64,000 bases of DNA from Juglans regia (lineage: Eukaryota; Streptophyta; Magnoliopsida; Fagales; Juglandaceae), in assembly GCF_001411555.2 (NCBI RefSeq), contig NC_049915.1, positions 17,002,640-17,066,639 of the forward strand, in the 5' to 3' direction. Below are positions 10,901 to 22,124 of the stretch, in pieces. A program made the translations under genes and the position numbers. Under the pieces are notes generated by a model, which searched no databases, was not told where the DNA came from, and worked only from the letters and a program-made list of their open reading frames with translations. Numbering within the stretch: the first letter of the stretch is position 1; the number at the start of each line of letters is the position of its first letter.

Positions 10901-12158
10901 CACTTTCCTCCAATGTATCCCATAGGTTTCTGTTTAAAACTAAATCCCACTTACTTTCTTCCTTATTGTGTAAGAGGCTTCCGACAGCTTTTACCGCTAG
11001 AGGCAAGCAGTAAAAGTTTCTTACAATTTTCTCACTAATATCTTTAAGCTCCGGATGTGCACTAAAATCTCTTGAATGCAATGCATGTTGGGCAAATAGA
11101 GACAAACAAGCATCATTTGACAATGATCCTAACCTGTAAGGTTTAACTTTAAAGGCGGTCATCCGTGACGAGACTTCTTGATCACGAGTTGTGATGATAA
11201 TGCTGCTTCTTGGAGCCATTGCTTCGAAAGGAGCACACAGGAGAGTCCACTGAAAAGAGTCACGATTCCAAACATCATCCAGAACAATTAGAAACCTCTT
11301 CCTACGTATTGCCTCTCTGAGTTTGAGTTGCAGCCGATTCAGATCCATGTTGTTACAGTTGATTTCAGGTTGCGCCTGGAGTAATATTGTTTTTGTAATC
11401 GCCTCAACATCAAAATCTTTAGAAACATAGACCCATGCTTTCAGATTAAAAAAGTTTTTCACTTTTTTATCATTGTATATATACTTGGCGAGTGTTGTCT
11501 TGCCTATACCCACCATACCAATTATAGAAATCACGTTTACTTCAGTTGAAGCAGCATCACTGAGCAATAATTTAAGTACAGCCTCTGCGTCCTCCTCCCT
11601 GCCATACATGTGATCTGTGTTCCGCACCAAAGAAGTTGAAGGCGTTTTCTTTGTTCTTGTGTTTACCGTCCCAACAACATTTTTATCTAAGTTCAGTTTA
11701 TCTTTTCGTGCCATAAGTTCATCTAATCGAGGAGTGATGTCCTCTTTCATTTTTCTCATCACACTCCTCAAATCAACACCAGTACTTGGAGACAAACCGG
11801 TAACACAAGCAGTGACAAGATTCCGTACCTTACTCGTGCCTGCAGCCCGATTTTCGTCAATCAACATGCGCTGCGAATTAGCTTCCGTGGACAGCTCATC
11901 CAGAATATCTTCCACGTCGTATGCCAATTGTGTGAAATCAGTAAGCCATGCTTTCACTAGTTCTTTAGTGTAATGTTCCTCAGGTGCATCTTTAAACGCC
12001 ATCTGAACTTGTGAAAATTTTTCCTTCCAATCCTCCAACCATTCTTGAACTCCCTCTTGGCAGGCAAAGTTCGGCAATTTGAGCTTCGTTAACCGGTCAA
12101 ATAGTACTTGAAGGCATGCACCAAGGGATGCACCAAGAATGACCTCTACGAAAACCAT
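7935..12158 (-). CDS. CC-NBS-LRR disease resistance protein, RPP13-like 1 type
   Basis: This is an intracellular immune receptor of the CNL class, encoded in one uninterrupted 1407-codon exon, a normal length for RPP13-like 1 proteins. The Rx-type N-terminal coiled coil covers about residues 1-100, with an EDVID-type motif DVEDILDEL at 81-89. The NB-ARC domain has the P-loop GMVGIGKTT (214-222), kinase-2 IVLDDVW (291-297), RNBS-B IIITTR (320-325), a GLPLA-type motif reading CLPLA (384-388), RNBS-D CFAYCSIFPKD (439-449) and an MHD-type motif reading MHEIV (504-508). Leucine-rich repeats follow from about 560 almost to the end. The two variant motifs are unusual; the family consensus is GLPLA and MHD. 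The start MVFVEVILGASLGA matches the usual N-terminal position. The upstream region ends about 170 bp away at an LTR. It is the only large intact gene in the left third. The repeated 3' flank suggests membership of a tandem cluster. Confidence 0.95.
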   Translation of the reverse strand: MVFVEVILGASLGACLQVLFDRLTKLKLPNFACQEGVQEWLEDWKEKFSQVQMAFKDAPEEHYTKELVKAWLTDFTQLAYDVEDILDELSTEANSQRMLIDENRAAGTSKVRNLVTACVTGLSPSTGVDLRSVMRKMKEDITPRLDELMARKDKLNLDKNVVGTVNTRTKKTPSTSLVRNTDHMYGREEDAEAVLKLLLSDAASTEVNVISIIGMVGIGKTTLAKYIYNDKKVKNFFNLKAWVYVSKDFDVEAITKTILLQAQPEINCNNMDLNRLQLKLREAIRRKRFLIVLDDVWNRDSFQWTLLCAPFEAMAPRSSIIITTRDQEVSSRMTAFKVKPYRLGSLSNDACLSLFAQHALHSRDFSAHPELKDISEKIVRNFYCLPLAVKAVGSLLHNKEESKWDLVLNRNLWDTLEESGIASSLMSIYHHLPLHLKRCFAYCSIFPKDYEFEKTQVVLLWMAEGLIQQEENIEMEDLGMEYFDNLVSWSLFQQSSKDKSRFLMHEIVNYLAKLAAGDTCFRMQERAEGNEQDQDNFEKIRHMSYLGGEYDSFDMFEVFSRLTHLRTFLPLTPVTCYLDFRVPLQLYPRLQRLRVLSLRGYVITGLSDSIGKLKLLRYLDLSKTSIRSMPESITDLYNLQTLLLEDCFHLDKLPSMFGNLVNLRHLNILGATKLEGMPRQIGQLKFLQTLSNVVIGDGGCFGIKDLASLSHLQGTLRISNLEKVTELQHARDADLINKTKISVLSLEWSESMRDGTNELNVLNMLQPHNGLKVLTISCYGGTEFPSWLKSPSFHDMVVLTIENCKECESLPPIGQLPALKVLTIRGMAKVMNVGPEFRGTGFSPFRSLETLHFENMKEWKGWSSCEEFPNLCELSLRSCPKLSGYIPKHLPLLKKVQIDGCGKLPILVSNFPDLCELEVEGSKGVVCRSMDGFSSSELKFLSKSLRFTSQIEGFSMQGLTNAEDLTIFACEELKCLWSVVEEPSPHLQFLRLLHIDNCPKLVSLVSEEVEARLQPGTPSMLSEIVIKNCMVLKSLPKAMMYNNNCLQLIRIVKCHSLKHIARGQLPPTLERLEVSYCQNMEIILLVDSDTSSCSSTTSQLEYLRIQYCPSLKSLTSYRELPRSLKHLNLFGCPQLESIANRFHYNSFLECIEISDCENLQSLPTGINALSTLRDIDIRNCPSLHLSLDRDLLPANLRALHISDCVEVSALPEAIHNLTSLEKLTMHHCSVVPFPRPNLLTNLASLTISHVRNSTDASFGWGLDNLISLNKLEIRKLEPVSFSKMMFPASLKILTISDFPNLQHLSSKGFSKLASLKELYISECRKLEFFPKDGLPPSLLKLCLTKCEKLRSFPKKGLPLLLQELYVFQCPKLAKRCKKDQGREGKKIAHVLRVQFHTNLNRRPSDPL

Positions 12159-12328
12159 TGTTCTCTTCGGAAAAAGGAATGAATCAAGAAAATGAACAAA
12201 GAATAGCCAAACAGTAAGAAGAAGCTAAAATAAGAGTCTCACAACCAACTTGGTTTTGGGTACTGCAAATTTGCAAGAGTGCCAAAGTACTGTTTCTAGA
12301 AATGCGCACACGAGAGGTACCGTAAATA

Positions 12329-14300
12329 TAACGCCCCGTACCCGAAAGGGTAGGAGAATTACCACCTGTCATTCTATAATCATGTCCCCAATACACGTAT
12401 AATCTCCAAAAGTTCCAATAAAAATATAAATTCCTCTTTTTCAACTTAATAGGTACACAAATTTTCTCCATAAGGTCATCAGCTTAATAACTCAAATAAC
12501 ATAAATTAACGTTTCCCCAATTTCCAAATAACTTCTACATAATAAACTGGTAATTTCTATAAGTCTCACTAAACCAAATAACATAATGAAATCCAAATAA
12601 TGAAACGAAACTCTTCTATTAGCAATGGTACCCTTAGGTACTCAACTCTCCTATCCTCGGTTAGCTTTGCTCACTTTTCTATTTCTCATCCCCCACCAAA
12701 CCATCAACATCATTTGAAAAGTATTGTGAAGATAAGGGGATGAGTTATTAATAACTTAGTAAGCAAATCACATGTACTAGTATGTAAATATGAGCCTTTT
12801 CAAAATGTAGTAACAAATCATTTTAATTTTCAATATGCATATCTCAAAAAATGTTTTATCAGATTATCAGAGTGACATTTCACACTATTCATACTCAAAA
12901 ATCAACTGTTCATATTCAAAGACCCTTTGACATAATATGACTGAACATCTTCATCTTATCATATCATGTTCTTGTATCACCATGTCATATCATATACCAT
13001 ATTTAACCCTCGTTGTAGAGTTGTGTTATCCCTGATGGCCAAACTAGGCAGTATCAGAATATGAAACTTTCTATTATTCATTCTCGAAGTTTCGAATGTG
13101 CACACAGAAAAGAACACCAAAAAAACCAATTTGTTTTCAAAGTGAGTGCACTCATATCATATCAGAAGTATTGGTACCAACTATATAACAGAATCAAAAG
13201 TATTATATTAGAACCAAAACTAAAATTAGAATAGAAATAGAAAGTCATGCCAAAGGTTTTTCATATGCATATCATATCAAATAAAGTGCTGAATATATTC
13301 ATATCATTTTCATATGATTAAAAATAGATCCAAATTAAATATTTTCGTATAACATGTACAAAAATTCTAAGATTTCATACTCTCTCTCTTTTGCACATTT
13401 GAGAAACATGTCAAATATTGCTCATGTCTACACTATTCATATAAAAAAATATTAATTATTTTCTTTTATACAGATTTCATAAGTGAATGCAGAACACATA
13501 ACTAAAGAAACGAAGAAAATAGTAATAATAATTTAACGCCTCAAAATGAAAGTAAATGAAGAAAAAATAAATAAAGTAATAACAAAAAATACTATAAATA
13601 ATTAGATTTTAAAAATCCACATTCGTTACACAAAATGAATTACGTACAAAAACGACCGGAAGTACAATATGAAATATAAAATCATTCAAATCCAATATTC
13701 CAATAGGACCTAAATTTCACTCACAGACAAAAGTAACTTTAATTTCGACCGAAGATGAGAAAATTCTCAGATTGTGTGAGATTTGGTTTTAATATTTCTT
13801 TTATTTGTTGTGAAATTTCTCAGATTGTGTGAGATTTGTTTTTTATATTTCTTTTATTTTTATAGACGTTCAACGACCAGTTAAAAGGATATATACAATT
13901 CCTACCTCTTTATAAATTCTCTTCTAAAGAGGCCGTGGGAGTCCATGATTCCATTTTATAGAATTAATCTAGAAATTAATAAAAGGGCTAATTTGAATTA
14001 TAAGGAATTATAGTCTGATCTCAATTAATAAATCATGTACCATACCAAATAAATTAAGAATTGGATTAATGTACATGCAGTACATGACTTCTTTAGCCGG
14101 AATAAGAGAATATGAGTACTCAATATTCCACATAGTACCAAATCTATCCTAAATTTGTGTCTTAATTACAGTACTATTTTCACCTTTAAATATTTTATTT
14201 CAAACGTCAACGAACCCGTGCGAAACCAAGAAGAAAATTCTGTTCTGAGACAGCGTGCAAAAAATAATATTTCGAAATGATCGTCAAAAAGATCAAGAGG
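12329..14300 (-). mobile_element. LTR of the same family as 0.8-3.2 kb, inverted
   Basis: Read on the minus strand, the element ends at CGGGGCGTTATA near 12329. Its interior matches the left-hand LTR: the reverse complements of ACATACTAGTACATGTGA, GCTTACTAAGTTATTAATA and GTGTAGACATGAGC appear in the same order as at 2030-2080 and 1320-1335. The far boundary near 14.3 kb is a guess. No internal retrotransposon domains are attached, so it may be a solo LTR. It sits immediately upstream of the NLR. Confidence 0.5.
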
Positions 14301-16232
14301 AGCCTGGGAATAGATTATTAATAATAATATTTTATAAGATTAGATCAGTCGTTGCATAAAAACGATGCAGTTTGTATTTATTTTATTAGCGTAATCGGCC
14401 TGGCTGGATTAATCGGCCGGTCGGGTTAAGTTGCCCTAGTTTCAAGGAAAATTGCGCATCTCCAGTAAGTGTATCTTTCCAACTCAAAGCAAACAATTTA
14501 GGGCATTAATAAATGAGTAGTGGTAGATATACTTATCGGTTACGTAAGCATCGCATGTTTTTTTTTAAAAAGAGTAAAGTTCACTATTAAAATAATTTTT
14601 TTTCTATTTGAATCTTATATTTATTCACTTTTTTCAGAAGGAGTGCGCGACACTTACATATATATTTTATGATTGTAAATATCATTTCTCGTAATAAATA
14701 CACACAGGAATCACAGTTTGGTTGGTTAATTTATACATATATAGTTTGGTACATTTCTTAATTGGAAAATGCTTCTCCTCTTGAGATTAGAAGCTGCTAG
14801 CTACCGAGAGAAGCTATCAATTCTCTGCTTTTCTACTTAATGATTAAGAAAATATTTTTTAATATGTTTATAATTTTTTTTTTCAAAATATTTAAAAGGG
14901 TTTAAAAAATGTATTAAAAAATAAAAGTGCAATTTGCACTATCTGTATAATTTAAAGTTCACCTTTATCGATGCCCTAGCATTGTCCATCTTAATTTCGT
15001 ATATATATCGGAACGATTTAATTTGGGTGCAGGTTTTAAACAACTTTGTATGGTTGCAATTTGGATTTATTATTCCTTGGAGTTGGTTCCACGTGTGGTG
15101 TACACCACCGGCCATCCCCGGCCTTGAAGACTGAAGTTGCTTCGAAATTTCCATTTTATTATCAGCGTGAGTGGGATGCATTTGGTAAACGCGTGATAGC
15201 ATGAATTGCATGCTCTGTCGGCTAAAAGTGGATGGCTTTATCCCAATGGAATAGTGGGTAACATGCACTACTTGTAATTTGGGCCTCACTTCAATATCAA
15301 TAGCTTTATGCTTTCTCGTGCCTTCTCAATTTGCGTTTCTTCTTACTTTATGTTTTTTGATCATTCCGAAATATTATTCTTGGCAGAGCATATTTTACTT
15401 CTTGATTTCGGATAGGTTCTTTGAAATTTGATATAAAATATTTAAGAAAATTAGTTTTAGCTTAAGATCATCACACATCAAGATGGGAGCTTAATTAATT
15501 TATTCCAACAACAAGAGTTGACACAGGTGTTGGATGGCTAATTTTGTGTATTGAATTAATGGAATTGGATTTGGAAAATTTCTTGCCACTTCATGAAGAT
15601 TTATAAAAGATAGGGAAATTATTTATTATTCTACTGCTGATAACTATAAATAAGCTAAGCCATATGCTCTTGTATAAAGTTCACAAGTCACATCTCTCTC
15701 GATCTTGATCAGTACTAAATTAACCAAAGAATTTCCAACGATTCGTGCTGTGTAGTAGACTATAGTACTATGGCTACAAATGAGGTGACATAGCTTTGTG
15801 TAAATTTGAAACCATACACATCATCCGGATCAGCAACTCTCTCCTTCTGATCGATCACCCTATTTCGATTCCTCAAACCTCTTGCGCTTAATTTGTAGTA
15901 ACCTGCATGCAATACATTAATTAATTGATACATAATAATGTTTTTTCCTCAATTTCTTTCTTCCAATGTTCATTTCATGTTATCATTTATCTTGTGTCTT
16001 GAGCTTGTGGTGCAGTTCTCAGCTTATATATGTTAGCATTTATGCTATCACAGGCACTGGAGGAGTTATTTTCACACTAGCTAATTCAAATGCATCAAGC
16101 TGTGCGTACATAAATTATTAATTATCAAGAAAATGATAGTGAGGTTCTAGCCTTTTGGGTGCCAATTCATGTACACACCTCAACAACAGTATGTTCATGT
16201 GTGCCATCACCAGTACGTACGTACGTACGTAC
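14300..16232. other. Intergenic stretch, no supported gene
   Basis: I see no conserved reading frame. A TATA-like ATAAATAAGCTAAG at about 15648 lies 120 bp before an ATG at 15771 whose frame closes after seven codons. This may be an orphan promoter and first exon cut off by the CACTA-like insertion, but nothing confirms it. A short (gtac)n run at about 16212-16231 borders the insertion. Confidence 0.4.
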
Positions 16233-16239
16233 CTACAAA

Positions 16240-17070
16240 AAAAGGGCAATTTGCCGGCATTTTTAATAATGACGTTTATGTAAATGCCGGTATAAATAGT
16301 GATTTGCCGACGTATTGTGTATGCGCCGCTAATTGCTAATTAGCGGCGCCTACACCTATACGCCGGTATTTAAATATACATTACCGGCGTTTGTGAAAAT
16401 GCCGCGAGCTTGGAGTTGATTTGGCCGCGTTTAGATTACCGGCGGTTATAGATATGCCGGAACAATAATATTTTATCGACGTTTTATTTTCACGCCAGTA
16501 ATTAAATATATATTTACTGGCATTTGCAAAAACGTTGGTAAAATATAGAAGATTTAGCGGCATATATATTAACGGCGCTTAAAGATATGCCGGAAAAATA
16601 TATATTTATCTACGTTTCATTTTTACGCCAGTAATTTAATATATATTTACTGGCATTTGCATAAACGTTGGTAAAATATAGAAGATTTAGCGGCATATAT
16701 ATTAGCGGCGCTTAAAGATATGCCGAAAAAATATATATTTATCTACGTTTTATTCTTACGCCAGTAATTTAATATATATTTCTCGGCGTTTACATAAACG
16801 ACATTAAAGTAGAGAGGATTTAGTGGCATTTATATTAGAGACGCTTATAGATATGCCAGAAAAGAGTTATTTATTGACGTTTCATTTTCACGCCGGTAAT
16901 TAAATATATATTTGACGGCATTTACATAGACGTTAGTAAAGTATAGAGGACTTAGCGGCGTTAATATTACTAGCGTTTATACGAAGGCTGGAAAATGGAC
17001 ATTTATTGACGTTTTATACCTGTAATTAAATATACATTTTATCGGCGTCTGCATAAATGCCAATAATAAA
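16240..17070. repeat. Left subterminal repeats of CACTA-like element
   Basis: Many diverged units contain GCCGG, TTTACTGGCATTTGCA and AACGTTGGTAAAATATAG. At least two longer blocks of about 120 bp (near 16470-16590 and 16590-16710) are nearly identical. In CACTA elements such repeats are TNPA-binding sites. Confidence 0.75.
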
Positions 17071-17479
17071 ATCTCATTTTTTCCATTTTTTTATTAAATT
17101 TAAAAACTACAGCCTATTCTCACTTAATCCAAAATAATAAAATAATTGTACCCCAAAGCCTATTAAAGGTGAGCTAGCTTTTGAAAGAGAGAGAAACAAA
17201 AAAAAAAAAAATTGAGCTAGCTGGAGCAAGCAATTTAAAATAAAATAAAAAAGTATACATGGCCAATCAATATGGAAACGTGACCTATATATTATGAGAT
17301 TTTGGTATTGGATTTGGAAATTAGAAGTTGGTTGAGATTGGATTTGGTATTTGGTTCAGGAAACGTGGGGTGGGTGTATTTATAGAATAGGACTCAATAT
17401 TTATGGAATGAGAATAATAGATTTTTTAATTAAATTTAGTATTTTTATAAATTAAAAAATAAAATTTGTGGCTGATAAA

Positions 17480-18450
17480 CCCAAGCTAGGGTTTTGTAAC
17501 GGACACAAGAAACCCAAGCCCGCAAGAACATAAGCTGGATCCGTCCCACGCCGAAGCACGTCTCCCTGCATGCACATCACTGATGCACGTTTCTTCCCCC
17601 CATTTTTTACTAGGGTTTTCAACAACGCCACACACTTAATTTCACTAAACTTCTATTTGCACCTAAATCATCTTCCCCAAGCTAGGGTTGCCGCCGCATG
17701 CAGTAGCCATCCTTCTTCCTCATTAACCCCACGTATATTCACCACCCCGGCCAGTCCCAACCAGTATTGCATGCACGCACGGCCATTAACAGCCGCTGCC
17801 ACCAGCCTCCATCTGGTAGCCCCACCGTAGTGCCCCCTGCTCAGCCACCGTAGCCACTGCAGAAGCTCCACGCACGGAACCGCAACGTCAAGCTTGCGGT
17901 TGTTGAGAAACACCAACCCGAAAGTCAGTCCCTTTGCGTCCAACCGTCAGCCCTTGGCGGCCTGGCCGTGACTACCAAACCTCACTGCCCACCCTGCCCC
18001 TCACCCACTCGTGGTGCCACCACCGTAACCCAGCCGCAAATCCACAGTGCAAGGCTCACGTCGAAGGCTCTGTTTTCACCATACCGAAACAGAGCATCCT
18101 GAAGATCATTGCTCCCGATTCCGTTAGGCGCCGCCAGCCTCGGCACGGTGAAGTCCAGCTCTCCGGCGTGTTCACCTCAGCCGCATAGCTCCGCCTGAGT
18201 GCCCCCTGCACGCCTCCATCGCTCTCGGTAAGCCACATCCGATCCTTCCATGCCAGTACCGTTCATGACCTCTCTCTGTCTCTCTTTCTCTCACATTATC
18301 TCTCTCTCGCTCATCTCTCTCTCTCTCTCTCTCTCTCAGTCCTCTTCCACCTCGCCGACCATCCACGACCGCCGCTCGTTGCCTCTCTCGGTGAGTCCTC
18401 TGGTGCCTGGCCACACAACCAAACGGACGTACGTAGGCCGATTGTAAGTG
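17480..18450. other. GC-rich stretch with CT microsatellite, no supported gene
   Basis: Composition rises sharply compared with the surroundings, and there are open frames on both strands, but no protein family is recognised. A (CT)n run lies at about 18290-18345. It could be a captured promoter or 5' leader. Confidence 0.35.
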
Positions 18451-18735
18451 TTTGAAATAAAATGAGGGTGTTTTTTTTTTTTTTCTTAGGCATTTACGTA
18501 AATTGCTTAGTATTAAATTACACATATGCCCTTTGAGTGTATTTATAAGTTTGCACGTTTTTATTTTTTACCGAGGCTGTCAACAGGTTTCAGAGAACTT
18601 GTAAAATATTTTAAACAGACCTAATATTATTTTATAATACGAAAATTATATTTTTCAAAAATATTTTAGAATTAATGTATTAATTAGAGTGATTAGCGAT
18701 ATTGATGAAATGTGAAAGAGTGATGGTATTTTAAT

Positions 18736-19438
18736 TAGGGCTGCAAACGGGCCGGTCCGGTCCGGTCCGACGATGGACCGAAAATTTTCGGTCCATTATT
18801 TTTCCGGACCGGACCGGACCGAACACCCAAAGGCGGTCCGGTCCGATCCAGTCGGTCCGTCCTCTTTTTTTCTTTTTAAATAATTAATAAAAAAATTTAT
18901 TTAAAATACTAAATTAAATTAAGTGACTTATTAATGTGGATTATGTAACAAACTCAATAAAAAAATATTTTATATGGTCAATGATAATAAATTAGATGAA
19001 AATTATATTATTAATTTATATAATTACTATATAATTAACTAATTGATATTATATATTTATTAATTCATAGAATATTAACAAGTGTTAATAGTATATTTAA
19101 AATTTTATATTGTTAATAGTGATAGGTTAAATGAAGATATATATAAAATATTGTTAATTTATAGAATATTAACAAGTATTAATAATATATTTAAAAATTT
19201 ATATTGTTAATTGTACAATTATTATATATAAAATATATATAAAAAATATATTTTTTTTTTAATTTTTCATTCGGTACGGTCCGGTCCGGTCCGAAAAAAC
19301 TGTGGACCGTGGACCGGACCGAATGATTTCGGTCCTCTAAAATATGGACCGGACCGGACCGGTCTAAGTCTCGGTCCGGTCCGGTCCGGACCGAAACGGT
19401 CGGTCCGTTCGGTCCAACCGGACCGTTAATCACCCCTA
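18736..19438. mobile_element. Non-autonomous hAT element with 8-bp target duplication
   Basis: The element begins TAGGGCTGCAAACGG and ends CCGTTAATCACCCCTA, an inverted hAT-type terminus. It is flanked by the exact direct repeat ATTTTAAT at 18728-18735 and 19439-19446. Both subterminal regions are dense tandem runs of GGTCCGG and its complement. The centre is AT-rich and encodes no transposase. It is nested in the CACTA-like element. Confidence 0.9.
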
Positions 19439-19623
19439 ATTTTAATCTACCTTCATTCCAACATGTACATGCTTAAAATTACCTATAGGCTTTAGCTATA
19501 TATCCACCAATTATTTGTTGATTTGTGATGCGCACACTTTCTCTAAGATGCAGTGATTCGTTTGTATTAAATCCATTTTGATACAAACAATATATATTTT
19601 CTTAACATAGGCCAAATCTGAAA

Positions 19624-20487
19624 AAAATAAGGAATGTCGTGGAAAGCAAAAGGTGGTTCACAGTACAGGCTCCAAAAGCTATACTCGATATGCTAGTGAG
19701 TGGGTATGTAATTTTATGTCTTTAGTATTCTTTTGCTTTTGTTTTCTCATGTATTTTTTGATCTACTTTCTTATATATGTTTAAACTTTTCAAGTAATTT
19801 ACAGGAAAAAAAAACCGGCGCCTTGCCAAGTCGAGCACAATTATTTGTAAATACTCACAAACGTAAGAACGGCACACATTTGAACAATGAAACAAAAAAA
19901 ATAGTGGTATGTCTGATTTATGCATTTACTATTTCTTTTCTATCTTATAAAGGTGCCTGAATAAGCATATTCGTGTATTCTCTTTATGTTTTCTATAGAC
20001 TGAAATGGAGGAGCTCCTTACCCAAGACCCCACCTCTAGACTAGGGGGCACTGGAGGGACCATGACTTGGGCTACTGATGATATTTACTCTAAGGTCATG
20101 GGCCCAGAATGTCATGGCCGAGTGCGCGGTTTAGGTTTTGGGCAAACCACAAAAAAGGGGTGCAGCACGTATTCAACATCTACATTAACATCCAATGATA
20201 GTAGCCAAATTGCCAATATGCAATCGGTGATGGAGATGATGCAGAACGAGTTAACTGTGTTCAAAAACATATTTTATTTTGTACGATATAAATGAGTTCG
20301 TGCTATGAATTTCCTATTGAATGTATGCATATTATTTTGTAGGTACCATTCATAATGAGAATGGAGAAAATAGGAACTGCGATGCAGAGAACCACAATGA
20401 AAATGAAGAAGAAGTGGAAGAGGATGATGATGATACTGATGATGATGACGAGGGAGATGACATGGCTGATGATGATGGATATGATTG
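19624..20487 (+). pseudogene. TNPA-like (Transposase_24) remnant of CACTA element
   Basis: Four exon-like blocks read in order. 19624-19703 encodes QKVVHSTGSKSYTRYASEW. 19805-19903 contains GALPSRAQLFVNTHKRKNGT. From 19999 comes MEELLTQDPTSRLGG and then DDIYSKVMGPECHGRVRGLG. 20342-20487 is an acidic tail rich in E and D ending DDDGYD and a stop. The blocks are bounded by plausible GT and AG splice sites (19704, 19804, 19998). This matches the C-terminal part of the plant En/Spm-type transposase family that binds subterminal repeats. The N-terminal half is missing, probably displaced by the hAT insertion just upstream. I infer it is non-functional. Confidence 0.7.
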
Positions 20488-20499
20488 ATTTCTAAAAGT

Positions 20500-22120
20500 T
20501 TTCAATTGTCATTTATTGAATTTTTGCATTTGAATTATTTACTGATTTAAACTATGCTATTGATTATTATTTAGATCTTCCCAACTACAATTGTATTTTT
20601 TTCAATGCAGCAACTATTAATTTTTGTTTACATCTTCGTATCCATATTTGTACTTAATTAATATGATTTGATTTTAAACTTATTTCGTACAAATAAGGTA
20701 AGGTCGGTCTTGACGAATGAATCTTTTAAAAAATAAACAATTACCTTATTTTTCCCATTTGTTTACAATTTTTCCTTAACCATTAATATTTTCCACACGT
20801 TTCTCTCAAATTTAAAGTTATTCCCACTTAATCAAAAACAATAAAATAATTGTGTAGCCTAAAGCCCTATTAAAAGTGAGCTATCTAGTCAGAATAATAA
20901 ACAATTGTTGATTGAAGGCTGGCGTACGTGAAGGGAAAAAAAAAAAACAAGGAGCATAAATCTCGCTACACTCACACACAAAAAATGTAAAAATCAACTT
21001 TATGTAAAATAAGAATAATCCTGTAAAAATGAAGATGATCAATCCCTTTCAAATTTACATTTAAAGTTAAAAATAAGTGCATAATTGATGGTAATGATGA
21101 TTACAAATGTAATTATGTAGTACGTATAAGTTACAAAATTATTGTATAAATTATACTACAATATGAAAAGTTGATAGATATACGAAATTAAGTTTTGCGT
21201 GTGTGTATATGTGTGTCGTATTAGAGTATTGGTATTTAAATGCTTTTACATCACACATAATCTACATAGTAGAATTTGATTTGTAAAACTCAAGTTTTAA
21301 AATTTATTTTCATAATCAAATTATGCCATATAAATAGTTATGTGTATAAATCTTTCAAATAGAATTTTCTTATTGCTGCATCAATAAGAGTAAAGTATTA
21401 AGTTAATAGTTAAATTATAGTTCTAAAATGAATAGTATTTAACTTATATGCTTTTAACAAATATGGTTCACATTAATTGCTTGAAATTGAAAATTCTTGT
21501 GTATATGCTGTAGTTAATGGAAAATGATACTATGCCGCATGAGTTTGCTATCCTAATTTGAACGCTAATATATATATATATATGTATATATATTTTTAAA
21601 AAAACTCTTAATAGTTAAAAAAGTAACCATTAGTGAATTGATGTATTTAAAAAAAAATATATTTAAAAATGCTTAAAAAAAAGAAAAAATTAAAAAAGTG
21701 CAAAAGCACAACACACCTAGCGATACAAGTTGGGCGGCATAGTAACACTGTACATAGTTAGAACATGGTTGTGGAACTACTAATTAATTATAGTATATGC
21801 AATTAAGTACCATGATCTAACTATTAATTATAATTACTCTAAGACATAAACTAGTATAAATATCGGTATAAGTTATTTTTAAGTATGTCATGAAAGAACA
21901 TTTAGCAATTACTCTATTATATACACTGGTACATATTCTAGTATTAAGTATATGTAAAATTGATTAATAATTTGCGATACTAAAATTTATTACGACATAA
22001 TTACTAACGCTTCTACAAGCTGTATAGTTGAACATAAGCTATATACTTCAATATAAGTATATGCTATATATATATATATGATTACTATATAAATTAATTC
22101 TATAGAGTTAATACCTACTT
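20500..22120. other. AT-rich interior of CACTA-like element
   Basis: No gene is recognised. There are microsatellite-like TA runs near 21570 and 22065. Confidence 0.5.
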
Positions 22121-22124
22121 TAGA

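Noticed and set aside
7846..12030. Plus-strand open frames opposite the NLR (for example 8128-8415, 9028-9312, 11617-11973).
   Set aside because: They are antisense shadows of the 1407-codon NLR frame, with no domain and no start context.
14934..15289. Frames on both strands around the CACCACCGGCCATCCCCGGC segment.
   Set aside because: No domain and no neighbouring exon. The two strands are equally open.
16212..16231. (gtac)n run next to the CACTA-like terminus as a possible target-site feature.
   Set aside because: It is a simple microsatellite. The 3-bp flanks TAC and TAG do not match cleanly.
17570..18525. GC-rich overlapping frames on both strands, one Arg/Glu-rich.
   Set aside because: The frames exist because of high GC and a CT microsatellite. 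No motif is recognised and the strands compete.
21570..21590. TA-rich runs here and near 45960 as possible origins or matrix attachment sites.
   Set aside because: Plain dinucleotide microsatellites in AT-rich DNA give no support for a specific function.
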